From positions 8,246,001 to 8,310,000 of the forward strand of contig NC_059486.1 in NCBI RefSeq assembly GCF_018139145.2: 64,000 nucleotides of DNA, given 5' to 3'. The notes under the pieces are model-generated. The model saw nothing but the letters and a program-made list of their open reading frames with translations. It was not told the DNA's origin and did not search any database. Both the position numbers and the translations under genes were made by a program. This document shows, piece by piece, positions 26,681 through 53,248 of the stretch (position 1 is its first letter; each line of letters opens with the position of its first letter). This stretch comes from Gymnogyps californianus. Lineage: Eukaryota; Chordata; Aves; Accipitriformes; Cathartidae.

Positions 26681-27914
26681 CTATCGTGCCTCTACTTCTT
26701 TGGGGTTCCTAGAGGGGGAGTAGTCCCTGGACTCTGAGTTTGTGAGTGGAGTAGTCCTGCGTGGGGAGGCAGGTCTGGTGCTGCTCGCTGGTACAAGAGG
26801 CGGTGGGGCGCTCAGCGCTGCAGTTGGTGGGTTCCTATTTAAAATCCCATTGTGCATGGCAGTGGATGGACTCAGTCTGGGGTAATGCATCCCACTTAAA
26901 TGAGGCATGAAGGATGGCACGTGTGCCAGGTGACTTTCGATGGGGGACGAGTGCAAGTGGTGCATTCTGGCACGCTCAAGTTCCTCTCGTAAGTGCAAGC
27001 GCTCTCTTTCCTCCACTTGCCGCAACCGCTCCTGCTCTCGGCGGGCTTCAAGAAGGTTTTCATGATTATAGTCGTGTGGCTCCCTGTCTCTATAAGAACG
27101 CTCATGGTCGTAAAATCCAGAGGTGGTAGGGAACCTATGGATAGGATCTGTCCGGAGCTGAAAGTCCATTCGACGGTGCAGGTCTAAGCTCCGGTAGGCA
27201 TCTCGCAATGGGTCCCTCATTGGGTCCCAAGAAAATCCGGGATGTGGCAGCCTCTCTCTTCCTGACAAAGGATTCATGCCTATGAGCGGGGTCATCATTC
27301 TGCTGCGGTCCAGAACATTCATGTTGTTCATCTGGTGCACGCTTCCCATGGAGATGGGCATAGAGGCAGCCATCGAGTGAGGCAACGATAATCCATGCAA
27401 AGTAGGTGGTGGGGGATGCTCCACTGATCGGGAGTGCTGTGAAGGCTCAGACCCTACCACCAGCACATCACTGTCTTCCTTCCTCTCCTCTTTGACTTTG
27501 ATGTCATTCTTAATCTTCTGGAGGTCACTGGGAAGCTCTGTCTTTCTCTCCATGTCCTTACTCATCAGATTGGTAAGCTTCAAGCTCTCACTTAGTGCAG
27601 GTTTGCTGTATGGGGATACAGACTGGATTACTGGCTTCGTGTTGTCCTCAGAGGGTCTCTTATCATGGCTTGGAGTTTCCTTCACCGGGGAACGGCTCTC
27701 TTTAATCTTGTGTTCTGCTATGGGTGGCTCTCTCAGCCGGTCAGGGTGCTCTCGCTCCGGTTCTTTGGACCGTTCCCTTTCACCGAGGCTAACCTGCCTG
27801 ATGGGATCACTGGAGGTTTGGCTGTTGCTGCGGATGAGATTGCTTATCTGATGTGTCACTGGAGCCGATGCCGGTGAGGATCTGTTTGAATGTCTGTTTT
27901 TATCCATGAGGTCT
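26681..27914 (-). CDS. FBRSL1: FBRSL1 last coding exon (C-terminal 411 residues)
   Basis: 1,234 nt of coding sequence with the stop TAG at 26,681-26,683. The acceptor is ctctctttttacag, entering in phase 2 (AG|A, Arg). It starts DLMDKNRHSNRSSPASAPV and is rich in Ser, Arg, Glu and Pro. Landmarks in order: a KVKEERKED segment shared with AUTS2 containing a VKEE sumoylation-type motif (27,485-27,496); SRMMTPLIGMNPL; WDPMRDPLRDAYR; YRDREPHDYNHE; a charged helix-like stretch of RREQERLRQVEERERLHLRE type; MHYPRLSPS; PPTAALSAPPPL; RPASPRRTTPL; and the terminal DYSPSRNPKEVEAR. The frame is open to 28,048, but 27,915-28,048 is intron. No frameshift or internal stop is seen. The region is predicted disordered and probably serves as a binding surface. 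Confidence 0.97.
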
Positions 27915-33124
<5,210 letters not shown>

Positions 33125-33202
33125 CTGCCAAGTGGTTAGTAGGCAGGAAACTGCTGTGGTGAGGTGAAGGACCAAAAGGGGTGGTGGCTGGATGTGTCGC
33201 AC
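33125..33202 (-). CDS. FBRSL1: FBRSL1 exon 10 of window (78 nt)
   Basis: Phase 1 at both ends. The acceptor is ttctcacag and the donor GCAG|gtaagt. It encodes (G)ATHPATTPFGPSPHHSS then FLPTNHLA, joining to [13 protein letters not shown]2 has the parallel AAHPTGTPFGPPPHHSNFL. It is symmetric and skippable in frame. Confidence 0.95.
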
Positions 33203-39642
<6,440 letters not shown>

Positions 39643-39672
39643 TCTTACTGGAGGCCTATAAGGGTCTGACAC
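39643..39672 (-). CDS. FBRSL1: FBRSL1 microexon (30 nt, VSDPYRPPVR)
   Basis: A ten-codon exon, phase 0 at both ends, encoding VSDPYRPPVR. It joins ...KTPG to KPGKWC..., reproducing the family pattern (AUTS2 has a DPFRPMLRKPGKW equivalent). The acceptor is ctttttccatag; the donor is AGA|gtaagtaag, with a second GT six bases earlier in the exon. A TGC triplet lies 12-14 nt upstream of the acceptor. It is too short for ordinary ORF or similarity searches and would be easy to miss in annotation. Confidence 0.9.
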
Positions 39673-40241
39673 CTATGGAAAAAGCAGAAATAAAACAATC
39701 AGTCTTTCTAAAACTAGCTGATATACAGAAAGGTGGGGAACTTCCTTCCTCTGAACAAATAAAAGCATTTAGAAAGCAATGTTCCAGAGAAGTCCCCTGT
39801 GACACGGGAAACCTAAAAGGCTTAAAGGAGGCTTAAAACTTCTCTTTCATTCCTTGCACCAAACTCAGCAAAATTTTATGATAAACAAAGCAGCTTCATG
39901 CAAGCAACTGAAAAGTGCCAGTGCTTTTCCAAACTTTATAACTGCTCTGAAACGGAGCGCATAAAACTACTCTCCAAGCAATGCTTAGGGGAAAGACCTT
40001 GAAAGGGTTTCCTGCCCCATTTCCCTCTGACTTTGTTTAAAGAAGTCAACACATCCCTTTGTATTCATGACTCGTGGAGGCTACTGTTGTCTCACCAGAA
40101 AAAGAAACTTCTGTCCTGACTGCACATTCAGAGACTAGAAGGCCAATTTGCTCACCAGCTGCTCTCTTTTTTTTATGAGCAATCACTGTGTTGACTGTAA
40201 ATCCAGATAAGCTGAAAGGAAGGTTATATATTGTTGCCTAC
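39673..40241 (-). other. FBRSL1 intron 6 (569 bp)
   Basis: Upstream intron of the microexon, bounded by gtaggc and tttctgctttttccatag. No repeat seen. Confidence 0.85.
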
Positions 40242-40313
40242 CCCTGGAGTCTTCTGCAGCAGTGTATGGTGGACTGTGCCTGGTCTACCTGCTACATCAA
40301 TAGGGTTTGAAGT
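40242..40313 (-). CDS. FBRSL1: FBRSL1 exon 6 of window (72 nt)
   Basis: Twenty-four codons, phase 0 at both ends: [20 protein letters not shown] then KTPG. The acceptor is tgtctttcag and the donor GGG|gtaggc. The TSNP-[IV]-DV...RPG...HTLLQK pattern is shared by AUTS2 and FBRSL1. Confidence 0.94.
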
Positions 40314-40489
40314 CTGAAAGACAAGAATAGAGCGTGAATAATACTGTATCATACCAGTGGTACATTTAACATCTCTATCTGATGTTAATGGCATTTATTA
40401 GTCCATGTTTGTACTGTGCTTTGAACACGCATATTGCTACATTAGTGCTAAATGTTATCTCTTACTGACAGCCAACAGCATTTAACCAC

Positions 40490-40796
40490 CGTGTCATCTA
40501 TTATTATTTAGCAGCAGTAACAGTATTACAGCAGCACCCCTAAGCCCCACTGAAATCACAACCCCATTGTGCTATGCAGTATGCGAGTGGATGGGAAGAG
40601 ACAGTCCCTGCCCCCCAAGCTTATTCTTTAGACAAACCAGGCAGGCAGTAGGAGAGAGCATGAGAGAGGTGGACTGACTCCCTCCATGTTTCAGGCGGCA
40701 ACCAGTATAGCAGTCAGGAACAGAACAACTCAAGCCTCCTAGTCCCATATTCCACCTATTGGACCATGGCTCCTCTCCGACTGGGGCTAGATAACA
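40490..40796 (-). mobile_element. Ancient amniote SINE relic (MIR/CORE-SINE-like)
   Basis: The plus strand carries a degenerate copy of a repeat common in turtles and crocodilians. Its signatures are ACCCCATTGTGCTATGCAG, GACAGTCCCTGCCCCCCAAG with a following CTTATTC, and at the right end CTCCTAGTCCC...CACCTATTGGACCATGGCT. That right end resembles the reversed tRNA-derived head of such SINEs, so the element lies in gene orientation. Family identification is from memory; it is likely an amniote MIR-type element. Confidence 0.6.
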
Positions 40797-41257
40797 CAAT
40801 GGCTAAAACAGCAACAGCCCATCTATTTGCTTTGACAAGGCAAAATGAGAAACCTTAGAAGGTGCTTGTGGGTCTTTTATAGCTTTGCATTGTTTATCCC
40901 ATCATTTTCCAGCAAGAATTAAACACCTCATTGAACGAATCCCTATTCCTCCTCCGGATCCCACCTGTTGCCCTGTCCTAGACAATCCCCAAGAACTCGT
41001 TCGTCTTCTCGCTCTGGCACTGATCCATCTCCCACTCCCAGAGCAACTGCACCTGGTGCCTCCGCGCAGCTGAGTGCAGAGGGGTTAAACCTCATTCCCC
41101 AAGAGATTATTTCACTCACATTTTAGGTCAAATTACAGTAGATTTCAAACAGTCGAACTGTACAAGGAATGAGTAAAATCATGGGTGTGGGAGGAAAGAT
41201 AGGTTTTAATTTGTCTAAGGCTACGTAACTTTCAGACTCATTAAAAAGAAACTTCTC

Positions 41258-41272
41258 GTGTGTGTGTGTGTA
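41258..41272. repeat. (GT)n microsatellite
   Basis: Seven perfect GT units in FBRSL1 intron 5. Confidence 0.8.
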
Positions 41273-43064
41273 GGTAAGTCAATGAACTCCCCAGGCAGAT
41301 CTCTGCTCTCAGGGCCTGTCTGACAGCTGAGGTATATATAAGGTGGCAAATAAGTTACAGCTATCATACAGGCAAGAGCTTTAAGATCACAACATGTTAA
41401 TAGCATGGTGTCATCCTGTCCCACTGTCCCCTGGAGAAAGACGTGAATGCTTCCTCCAGCAAAGTAAACTGAATACTTCTGACCTTTTCAAGTTAGCTTG
41501 TGAGAAATGGCCTTCGGGAAACTCACTGAGAAGTTTACCGTCAGCCTGGATTTATGTGCAGTGGATTTACACGCACAGCTGTAGACAACTGACACAGGAA
41601 GGGGAAAAACAAAACCAAGACCTCTGCTTTGGAAAGCAAGAAGTACAGGATTCAGTGTGCCAAAACCAAATCATCAGGTCTGTAGTGATTATGAAGGCTT
41701 TAGTCAAACAGCTTGGGAGGGAGAGACCATAGAAAAATGATGCAGTAACGATGACCAGAGTGGCTTTGCCCAGCAGTTCAGCTCTGTCTCCTCTAGGAAA
41801 CTGGCAAATAATGTCAAAGTGGCAGATCCATTTTTCGACCTATCCCTCTTTTTTTCAGATGTTAGATTGCACATAAATACAGCACCGTCCAGAGATCAAG
41901 AGATGTTAGTGATTAACCATGGCACCAGAGTGTGACCTTGCGCTGCTTAAACTTAAGCTAGCAAATGTTCTATGTATCTATCATTAAAATGAATTAAAAG
42001 CTAGTTATAATACAGCACTAAGAACCGTGTAGAAATGTAAAGGGTCTGTGCTCACTTTTTCTTTCTCGCTTTGTAACTGCTTCTCTTTGGCCTAATGGTA
42101 TTTTACAGTGAGATGGTATCTATAAAGCTCTGTAATGAAGATGGAAACCAGAAGAGCATGCTATCGGTGTATTAGAAGCTCCTCATTAACAGTAGCCTTA
42201 TGGCAAAACTGAACTCTTATCTTCACTTTAGCAAAATTTTGCCAATTACACCTTATTGGTGCAGCTCCTTTTCTTGGAAAGTCAAGTTCACACCTGACAA
42301 CTTGGGGTCTGTAGGGACCCCTGGCATCCCTTGCAAGAATAGCAACAATTAACACTGGCGAACAAACTCCATCAAGGGATAGCTATGTTCTGTCCCTCTT
42401 GCTCCCTCCGCTTAGATGCAACTGCTCCCCTTCTGTGCCTGTAGCACCACATACAGAACTCTTGTTGAAAAAAGCCATTTTAGAGACTTTACTATTTGTA
42501 ATGTATCCAGAAAATAAAATAATGTAAGGGATTCAATGGGCACTGAGGAAATACTCCAGCTTCCATTAAAAAAATTAAGTAGGAAGGTTGTAAGAGGCCT
42601 TATTTGCAGCAGTTGCTAATTACTGACTTCCACTGACGTCAGTGAGACTGCTGAGGGAAGCACACCCCACAGCCCTGCTTGGTATGGTTATGGAAATGAC
42701 CTTCCAAATGCAAACAGAAATGGGCTGGCTACAGTGCTGGTCCTTCAAGTCTTCTAACACAGTAGCAGAGCTCTATGGAAATGCAGTTCAACATAAGAAA
42801 TCTCTAAAACCACAGTATGTAAGGAAGCTAAACACATGTCACCTTACAAATGGAGTAAATGCTCCATTTTCAAACAAATGCTATATAGATATAATGCATC
42901 TTTCTTGTTTGGAGGGATCTAACAGTTTCTGTACATTTAAAAATAGTTAATAAAAAGAACAAGTCTGGGAGGAAAAAAAAAGCAGTGCAACCCACAGAAT
43001 TCGCCAAAAATGGTGGTTATCATGGTAACATTTCCAAATGCCAATCAGTGCTAGTGGTAATGAT

Positions 43065-43275
43065 ATGTTACAGTTGCAGTGCACCTTTCAAACACACTGT
43101 CTCAAAGAAGCTTGCAGGCATTAATCAACCCTTATAAAACCCACCGCAAGATAACTTCATAGATGAGGAAGCTGAGGAACAGAAGATTTAAGCGACTTGC
43201 CCAAGGTCAGACAGTGTCGGAGCTGGGAGTAAAAATTCAGCTCTTTCAAATTGCTCTACCCACTTACAGCAGTCT
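43065..43275 (-). mobile_element. MIR-like SINE relic
   Basis: The plus strand matches the reverse complement of MIR: AGATGAGGAAGCTGAGGAAC, then TTTAAGCGACTTGCCCAAGG, TCAGACAGTGTCGGAGCTGG and the tail towards GCTCTACCCACTT. The left part (CCTTTCAAACACACTGTCTC...GGCATTAATCAACCCTTATA) fits the diverged 3' portion. Old, truncated, without target-site duplications that I can define. Confidence 0.7.
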
Positions 43276-43634
43276 CTCCCTATTGTTCCCACACTTGTAC
43301 AGTCAATTTCTCTTTTTTTTCTCGGAATAAACATAGTTTATCTTTTGCAATCTCAGCCGTTAAATTTATAAAATGATTTGAGACTCACGGGTCTATTATT
43401 AGCTGTAAATATTTCAATCAAATAATGCATTTGACTGTATGCTTCTCTTCCAGTTTCAGTTGACCTCCCAAGTGAACCACTATATCCTGTTGCAAGGAAC
43501 GATCTGTAGTGCCAAGAGAAAATCTCTGCTGAAGTGTTGGCTGCTTTGTGCAGAGGATGCTCACAGATCTGCAGGGTGATCGCTTCCAACCCTGTGCTGC
43601 ACTTCTGCTAGTTAAATCATGTGCTACAAAATCA

Positions 43635-43802
<168 letters not shown>

Positions 43803-44733
43803 CTACAAAAGAAAAAGAGATGCTTATGTCACAGGACAACTTGAACAATAATGGAGGTAGGTGCCAAGCCTGGCACATACAAAAATAGTACTGTGTTGAA
43901 CGAGTGCCACAGTGAAAATACACACTAAATTTGCTTTCAAAATTTTTAAGAGCAAAGCCAAAACTTGGAAAATGCGCTCATCTGATGAATTTTCTAGACA
44001 GTGCTGAACAAGTGTGCCTTTAAAATATGTGGACTATCGCAGGAAGCACAGAGCATTCACCATTTTTAGAGGAATCAGAATAATTTGGGTTTTATGTTCA
44101 CTTTTGGTTAACTTTGCATTTTTCTGCAGTAGCAAACAAATCGATCCTGTTTTGAAATGTGACCTGCTTTAATTTTCAAAGCAAAAAAGAACCACAAGAT
44201 GCTGCATTGCACACTAACCACAGGCAACATGCACACCACCTTGTAGTTGTGTAGGTTGGGTTAAGTTTTGCTTAGGTCTCTCCTGAGCACATACAGCAGT
44301 TTTACAAGTCCCAAAACATGTAGTTTTTGTGCTTTGGAGCAGTGGGGAGCACCAGGAAGAAACCACCAGTCTGACTTACTCCTGTGACCTGAGCAAAATC
44401 TTGTGAAAGAGCCATGCACTCCGGGCTGCTGCACTGTGAGAAGCACCAGCTGCAAAGATACTGCAATGACCACTGATTTAGCAATTTCTGCGCATTCCCT
44501 GCCATCCCAGGCACAGCAATATAGAGCCGCAGCAGCAAAAATGCAGTAGACAAAGATTTAAAAAAAAAAAAGCCCAAAGAAAATTTTGTACCTTAAAAAA
44601 TAAACAAATATCAAGACGGAAAAAGAGCTTTAGGAATGAATGAATCAAAACACTACCGATCAACCGAAAACGAGCAAAAGAAGTGCAAGCAGAACCATTA
44701 ACAAAGACACCACCTAGAAAGGTAAGCACTCAC
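43803..44733 (-). other. FBRSL1 intron 4 (931 bp)
   Basis: Bounded by gtgagt and ttttgtag. Nothing else seen. Confidence 0.85.
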
Positions 44734-44784
44734 GTTGGAATGTCGAAAGTAAGGGTTGTCTAATTTGGGAGCGTACTTGTCAAA
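44734..44784 (-). CDS. FBRSL1: FBRSL1 exon 4 of window (51 nt)
   Basis: Seventeen codons in phase 0 at both ends: FDKYAPKLDNPYFRHSN. The acceptor is tctcttttctttccag and the donor AAC|gtgagt. The sequence is nearly identical to what I recall of the mammalian FBRSL1 segment and diagnostic against AUTS2 (FDKYPTKVD). It is symmetric, so skipping would delete 17 residues without a frameshift. Confidence 0.94.
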
Positions 44785-46997
44785 CTGGAAAGAAAAGAGA
44801 AAAAAAAGGAAACAGGTGAGTTTGGTTTCGGCAGTAGCGGACACATCAGGATTTCAACACAGACAAATAACCATGGCCTGTTTGTACAGCATTTAACAGA
44901 GCAGAACTGACTGGTTATTCCATACTTGCTCATCAGGGAGCTGACTGATTTCCCAAAGCTAACGGAGATGGAAAGGCGCTAGCCCCTGGGTTGCGCTGGG
45001 TGCTGCTGAGTCTTACTGCAGAATCCTGTTGGCAGGCACTACGTGAAGAGGTTCCTTCACTATGAAGCGAGCAGTCCTGGTATCTGCAGTGCAGCGAAAC
45101 GCAGGGAAGTTCAGCTCCAGGTCTAGATCTGGGATCTGCCCCTGGAGCACTGAACTAGATCACAGACTAGAAGGTAGGGAATGTTTTCCATTAGACTCCA
45201 ACGTCTACTGTGGGGCAACCAATACCAATTCCCCATTTTCTGGGTTCCTGTAAGTGCCAAAATCCTTTGGAAAAGGGCTTAATTGCTTTAGATGCACAAA
45301 TCTCTATATATCCCCCCTCCCCTGCAAAAGAGAGAGCACCCCAGAGAAAAGGTGATTGTTAACCTTTTCCGTTCCAGCATGGGGTTTTAACACCTCCATG
45401 TACGCAGTCTGTGCCCTGTATTTATGACCATTTGTCCTGTACCACCTTGGAAGCAAAACCAAAGCATATATACATTGCATTTTTGAACTGTATGTACATT
45501 CTGCAGGGGAGGAGGGAGTGGGGAAGAAGGCAGGGAATGGAGCTGTAGGACCCCATGAAAAGCTGCTTATTTGGCAAGTCAGCTGCTGCTTCACACTCCT
45601 CTATGTGCAGGAGAGTAGATTTGTAATTTCATTAATTACAGTTATTACTGGAGCCATGTCCCCTCCAGTGTAAATACCATAAATTACCAAACACATGCAG
45701 CTGTAAATTTCAACACTCTTCTCTGGTGTTGGGATTAGCAGACCTGATCTAGTGGAATATAAGATGTGAGTGAAATATAACAAAAGAGCCTTGCAAGCTG
45801 TTTTTGCTATGAAGGCTGACATCAACGGGCATGGGTGGGAGGGGAGGGAGCTGTTCACAGGATCGGATATCAGGATTCTTAAATAACACAGGAGATTTCT
45901 GAGAAAAGTTTCAAGATTGTTTTACACAGACCAAGAAAAGAAGGGAAGGTGTTTACACACGAGTACATTGAGCAAACACCTGGGGCTGGATTTTGGGTGG
46001 TGATATTACTTTTAATTGTCTTGCTGCTAAGCAGATTACAACCCAAGAATGTCATCAGGCAGTCAGCATTGGGAAAGAAAAGTGAGAAACATTATGCTCC
46101 TTGAGTTCTTGGTAGTTCTTCCCAAATGCTGCTTTTGCTGTTACTCCTGGCTTTTGCTAACCTTAGCAGAAGAGGGCTTTTTCTACGTTTTGGACACAGT
46201 GTGAAACTGGGAGGGGGAAAAAAGCTGAATCTTGTTCTTTCAATCTCACAGAGTAATTGCCAGAAATGGGGAGAGAGTGCGTTTTAAAGTACTGACAAAA
46301 TCCATTTGTAGCAGATCTCTAACAATTTTGTAACAGCTGCAGCAAAGTCCCATTGTGTTACAAGCAAATTCAATGGCAAAACACTAATGCTTATTACATG
46401 GCCAGGAGGATCTCTCCCACCAGAAGAACCAGCCACACACAAATTAGTGCTTGTTGATGTAATCAAATAATAAATGCCAAAATCGATATAGATAAGGGAA
46501 TTAGGAGGAAGAGGGACAAAACTCATATTGGATGAGATGCTGCACTATGGTGAGAGCTCTGGGTAAGCAAGTACGGTCTGCCCCGCAACGAACAGTTGTG
46601 GGGACTGCGTTTGGTACTGGAGGCCACCGATCTTGTGGCGTCCTTGTTGGTGTGTTTTGGTGTGTCATGGCACCTGGCTCTGGGAAAGGGGGAATAGAAA
46701 TACACAGCAGGACACACGAAAAGGGAAGCTAAAGGGACTCTGGACTTGTCTCATGGGTGCGGTATCTGCTCATTGGTGGCAGCGTGGGGGACCTGGAGGC
46801 TCGGTGTGGAGGCTCTGGATGGAAAGGGGGTCCCTTCGGGAGTGCTGGGCCTGTCTCTCCAGGCCTCCAGGTCGGAAGGGCAGGAACAGCACGCCTGGCT
46901 GAAATGAAGAGGACTGGGTTTTGTTTGACAAGAGTGGGTTAGGCTTTTTGACCAGAGATGCTCTACTTATCCTCACATTTTGGGCTGGGGTACGCAC
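44785..46997 (-). other. FBRSL1 intron 3 (2,213 bp)
   Basis: Bounded by gtgcgt and tctttccag. No repeat or exon recognised. Confidence 0.85.
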
Positions 46998-47212
46998 CAT
47001 GGGAGGTGCAGAGGGCGGCATGAGCGGCGTCTGGGGCAAGCTGGATGGAAAAGGAGTGAATGTGTGCTGGTGGGTGTGTTGGTGCTGATGCGTGTGTTGG
47101 TGCTGGTGAAACTCCGCTCTCAGCAGCGGCACCGGGCCAAGTGAGGCAGCGGCCCGGTCCGAACTCTGAACCAAAAACCGGTTGTTCAGCTCTTGCCTGA
47201 GCAGTTCGTGAT
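46998..47212 (-). CDS. FBRSL1: FBRSL1 exon 3 of window (HX repeat)
   Basis: 215 nt, phase 1 in and phase 0 out. The acceptor has a very strong pyrimidine tract (cttttttttttctctctctctctcctctag); the donor is ATG|gtgcgt. It encodes [19 protein letters not shown], then [12 protein letters not shown], a 16-residue HX repeat [16 protein letters not shown] (47,061-47,108), and [20 protein letters not shown] with a final PM. This is the counterpart of AUTS2 exon 9, whose HX repeats have been tied to p300 binding. Transfer of that role to FBRSL1 is inference. The open frame runs on past 46,998, but continuation FDKYAPKLD in the next exon shows the true splice. Confidence 0.95.
47061..47108 (-). repeat. 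FBRSL1: HX repeat (His-Gln/His-Thr) in coding sequence
   Basis: Sixteen codons alternating His with Gln or Thr: [16 protein letters not shown]. It uses CAC/CAT with CAG/CAA and ACA/ACC mixtures, so it is not a pure microsatellite, and protein-level selection is likely. Confidence 0.9.
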
Positions 47213-47531
47213 CTAGAGGAGAGAGAGAGAGAAAAAAAAAAGACACAGAGGCCCGTGGGCCTGTGAGTACCACAAAGACGGAGGAGAAAGAGTCAATATT
47301 CACCTGGCATTCCCTGTTTCTGCAGGTCATGCTGTGGTGGTTTTCTACGTGAGGACTCATTGGTGGAGGTAAGAGAGATGCCTGTGACAAAGTACCAATC
47401 AGAATCCCCGAATGAGGCTGGCAATACATGATTGGTTGGTTGAATGATATCAACAGGCTGGTATCTAAAGACAAGAGAGAACACCATGAGTCATCACAGC
47501 AGAAAACATCATCGGGGGCGTCAGCAAGCAT
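47213..47531 (-). other. FBRSL1: Candidate alternative 5' coding extension into exon 3
   Basis: An ATG at 47,529-47,531 (G at -3), inside the CpG island, starts a frame of 106 codons with no stop. It runs through what would be intron and continues in register into exon 3 as ...[13 protein letters not shown] transcript starting in the CpG island and keeping this stretch unspliced would give a short FBRSL1 with a new N-terminus ([12 protein letters not shown]...). The stretch shows no recognisable domain and includes translated pyrimidine-tract sequence, so the openness may be chance. Confidence 0.25.
47304..47381 (-). CDS. FBRSL1: FBRSL1 probable 78-nt cassette exon
   Basis: A candidate exon of exactly 26 codons between exons 2 and 3 of the window, with phase 1 on both sides, so it can be included or skipped without a frameshift. 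The acceptor is tttgtcacag and the donor CCAG|gtgaat. Included, it would insert [15 protein letters not shown] and [10 protein letters not shown] between HPA and DHELLRQEL. The downstream intron is only 91 nt. I do not firmly recall this segment from FBRSL1 of any species, and exons 2 and 3 splice perfectly without it, so it is either alternative or not an exon. Phase fit, both splice sites and the open frame are seen in the sequence; inclusion is inference. Confidence 0.45.
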
Positions 47532-47745
47532 CCGCCCCCGGCCCCCCGCCCGCGGCCCCGCTACCCCCGCGCAGCTCCGCCGCCCGACGGGCTACTCCTC
47601 CTCCCCGGCACCTGACGGCCATGGCACCGAGGCGTCTCCGGGAACAGACCTCGGCGCTCTGGTCTCACGGCCCGGTGGCCGGACCCTCCCGCACCAGCAA
47701 GATGCTGGGGAGCACCCTCGAGGACAACGGCTCGCTTTCGAATGA
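47513..47745 (-). promoter_or_regulatory. Intragenic CpG island, candidate internal promoter
   Basis: I count about 29 CpG dinucleotides in roughly 230 bp of about two-thirds G+C, in a gene body otherwise poor in CpG. It sits 300 bp upstream (gene sense) of the HX-repeat exon. No TATA box is obvious, as is usual for CpG-island promoters. AUTS2 has a short C-terminal isoform that starts near its equivalent exon (exon 9), which makes a paralogous internal FBRSL1 promoter plausible. The strand is assigned by that analogy; antisense transcription is equally possible from sequence alone. Confidence 0.5.

Positions 47746-53248
<5,503 letters not shown>

Noticed and set aside
27492..27851. 119-codon plus-strand frame
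   Set aside because: Antisense shadow of the last FBRSL1 exon.
43551..43610. Possible CR1 LINE fragment
   Set aside because: A few words resemble the CR1 tail, but the diagnostic 3' end is missing and the match is too short.
47304..47464. A 161-nt exon using the stronger acceptor at 47,465
   Set aside because: Its length is not a multiple of three, so it breaks the frame between exons 2 and 3. The internal acceptor giving 78 nt fits.
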